Position numbers and translations under genes: made by a program. Positions 6,520 to 7,214 of a stretch of 7,214 bases of DNA are shown one piece after another. Positions within the stretch are counted from its first letter, which is position 1. Each line of letters opens with the position of its first letter. Source of the stretch: Leucobacter sp. (lineage in GTDB: Bacteria > Actinomycetota > Actinomycetes > Actinomycetales > Microbacteriaceae); assembly GCA_031178565.1 (NCBI GenBank), contig JAPSIU010000138.1, positions 1 through 7,214 on the forward strand, read 5' to 3'. Under the pieces are notes generated by a model. That model had not been told where the DNA came from, searched no databases, and was given only the letters and a program-made list of their open reading frames with translations.

Positions 6520-6620
6520 ACTCGTGGGATCGATGAGTTGCCGATTCGGCTACCTGCGGCAGCCCCGGCATCGCGTCGATCGGGAGCACTCATGTCGGTC
6601 ACACTTCTATGTCGTACAAC

Positions 6621-6637
6621 ATGATACGAGTTATCAT
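6621..6637. promoter_or_regulatory. 17-bp dyad, candidate repressor operator of the reductase operon
   Basis: ATGATACGAGTTATCAT has perfect 6-bp arms and a 5-bp centre, resembling TetR- or MarR-family operators in size and form. It sits in a local AT-rich island of an otherwise GC-rich window, 115 bp upstream of the reductase ATG. On the minus strand its left arm overlaps TATGAT, a good -10 hexamer, so binding there would block transcription. No regulator gene of that type lies in the window. The rest of the 193-bp intergenic region holds a GTAC-CC-GTAC repeat near 6646-6655 and nothing else I can name. Confidence 0.45.
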
Positions 6638-6638
6638 A
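6633..6638 (-). promoter_or_regulatory. Candidate -10 element for the reductase operon
   Basis: TATGAT on the minus strand differs from TATAAT at one base and overlaps the dyad at 6621-6637. No matching -35 hexamer was found at the standard spacing, so this rests on the -10 and the AT-rich setting only. It would give a leader of about 120 nt. Confidence 0.3.
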
Positions 6639-6699
6639 ACCCTAGTACCCGTACACCGCTGTTCGATTTATCAATGATTGGTCGCCGGAGAGATGGCGT

Positions 6700-7197
6700 T
6701 CAACGCAGCATCAGATACGCAGCGACCGCGAAGAGCACCACGACAAGGAGGAGCTTGAGAGGCCGCGTCGGGATCGTGCGGGCGATCTTCCACCCGATGA
6801 CAACACCGACTGCCACGGGAACGCCGACAAGCAGTGCCAGCGGCCAGTCGATCGCGCCCTGTGCCGCGTAGCTCACGGATCCGACCGTGGCGATGACCAC
6901 ATTCTGCGCTTGAGCGGCAGCCAGCGAGGGGAGCAACGGCACTCCGATGGCGATCAGGACCGGACCAGAACCGCGATGATCGCGACGAAGACGCCGAGCA
7001 GCGTCCCGAAGGCCTCTGCCGAGACGGTCGAGTTGGCGAACACCCCGATCGGCGTTCCCGCGACCGCTGTTGCCGCCAGAATGAGCGCGGTGCGTGTCGT
7101 GACGAGGACCCCGCCCGGCCCGAGAGCGGTGATGCCGATCCTGCCGACGAGGCTGATCACGACGAGGCGACCGCACCGGGAGACCGGCGTCGAACAC
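6700..7197 (-). pseudogene. Decayed TauE/SafE-type permease gene
   Basis: Remnant of a TauE/SafE (sulfite exporter/anion permease) membrane protein, whose intact relatives are about 250 residues in two similar four-helix halves. A GTG at 7197 preceded by AGGAGG (8-nt spacer) starts VFDAGLPV, but the family sequence then continues in another frame: LVVISLVGRIGITALGPGGV (about 7165-7105). VLVTT is followed directly by RTALIL, where the family normally has roughly 45 more residues, an apparent in-frame deletion near 7095. The frame continues through AVAGTPIGVFANSTVSAEAF to AVLVRS and a TGA at 6954-6956. The second half resumes in a third segment, GPVLIAIGVPLLPSLAAAQ to the stop at 6700, beginning at the GGTCCGGTCC direct repeat, with the inter-half region missing. 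At most 166 residues remain, so the product is almost surely non-functional. Deletion sizes are from memory of the family, not an alignment. Confidence 0.8.
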
Positions 7198-7205
7198 TGG
7201 ACCGC

Positions 7206-7211
7206 CCTCCT
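7206..7211 (-). promoter_or_regulatory. Ribosome binding site of the TauE/SafE pseudogene
   Basis: AGGAGG on the minus strand, 8 nt before the GTG at 7197. It marks the probable original start and shows that the remnant is nearly complete at its 5' end within the window. Confidence 0.5.
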
Positions 7212-7214
7212 GGC

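Noticed and set aside
6507..6602. Earlier in-frame ATG at 6602 for the reductase
   Set aside because: No ribosome binding site precedes it and the added residues are not family-like; AAGGAG supports 6506.
6452..6871. Plus-strand frame across the AT-rich intergenic region
   Set aside because: It is antisense to the start of the reductase and the end of the permease, with no start signal or recognisable domain.
1..7214. CRISPR array, tRNA, insertion sequence or phage attachment site
   Set aside because: No regularly spaced repeats, cloverleaf with CCA end, transposase or terminal inverted repeats could be seen on either strand.

Overview
The window is GC-rich with strong third-position GC bias. 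It carries families typical of Actinomycetota: an MmyB-type XRE regulator, a DesK-like histidine kinase with a NarL/LuxR response regulator, and an uncharacterised multi-pass membrane protein. I would guess a Micrococcales/Microbacteriaceae-like chromosome, but the sequence alone does not settle the genus. No tRNA, rRNA, CRISPR array, insertion sequence or integrase is visible.

Left half (1-3267). A zinc-dependent alcohol dehydrogenase on the minus strand is divergent from an XRE/MmyB-like regulator on the plus strand. Their 138-bp shared promoter region holds an 18-bp inverted repeat and a -10-like hexamer placed as for a leaderless transcript. The regulator runs convergently into a DHA1-type major facilitator exporter on the minus strand, and the two reading frames overlap by 121 bp. 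I infer a small regulated detoxification/efflux module, possibly with aldehyde or alcohol chemistry. The substrate cannot be read from the sequence.

Middle and right (3387-6506, all minus strand). In transcription order these are a RibD-C/DHFR-like reductase, a DesK-type sensor kinase, a NarL/DesR-type response regulator whose ATG overlaps the kinase stop (ATGA), and a 194-residue membrane protein. The regulator is split by an apparent one-base deletion: restoring one C near 4445 rejoins a textbook receiver plus LuxR-type helix-turn-helix. As read, this two-component system lacks an intact output protein.

Right edge (6507-7214). An AT-richer 193-bp intergenic region upstream of the reductase carries a clean 17-bp dyad (ATGATA-N5-TATCAT) overlapping a -10-like element, a good repressor-operator candidate. 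Beyond it is a decayed TauE/SafE-type permease gene on the minus strand. It has a good ribosome binding site but is split over frames and about 80-90 residues short.

The most notable points are the single-base lesion in the response regulator, the multi-lesion permease pseudogene, the 121-bp convergent overlap, the putative leaderless regulator, the orphan dyad operator, and the membrane protein next to the two-component system. I found no convincing evidence of a wholly new system.
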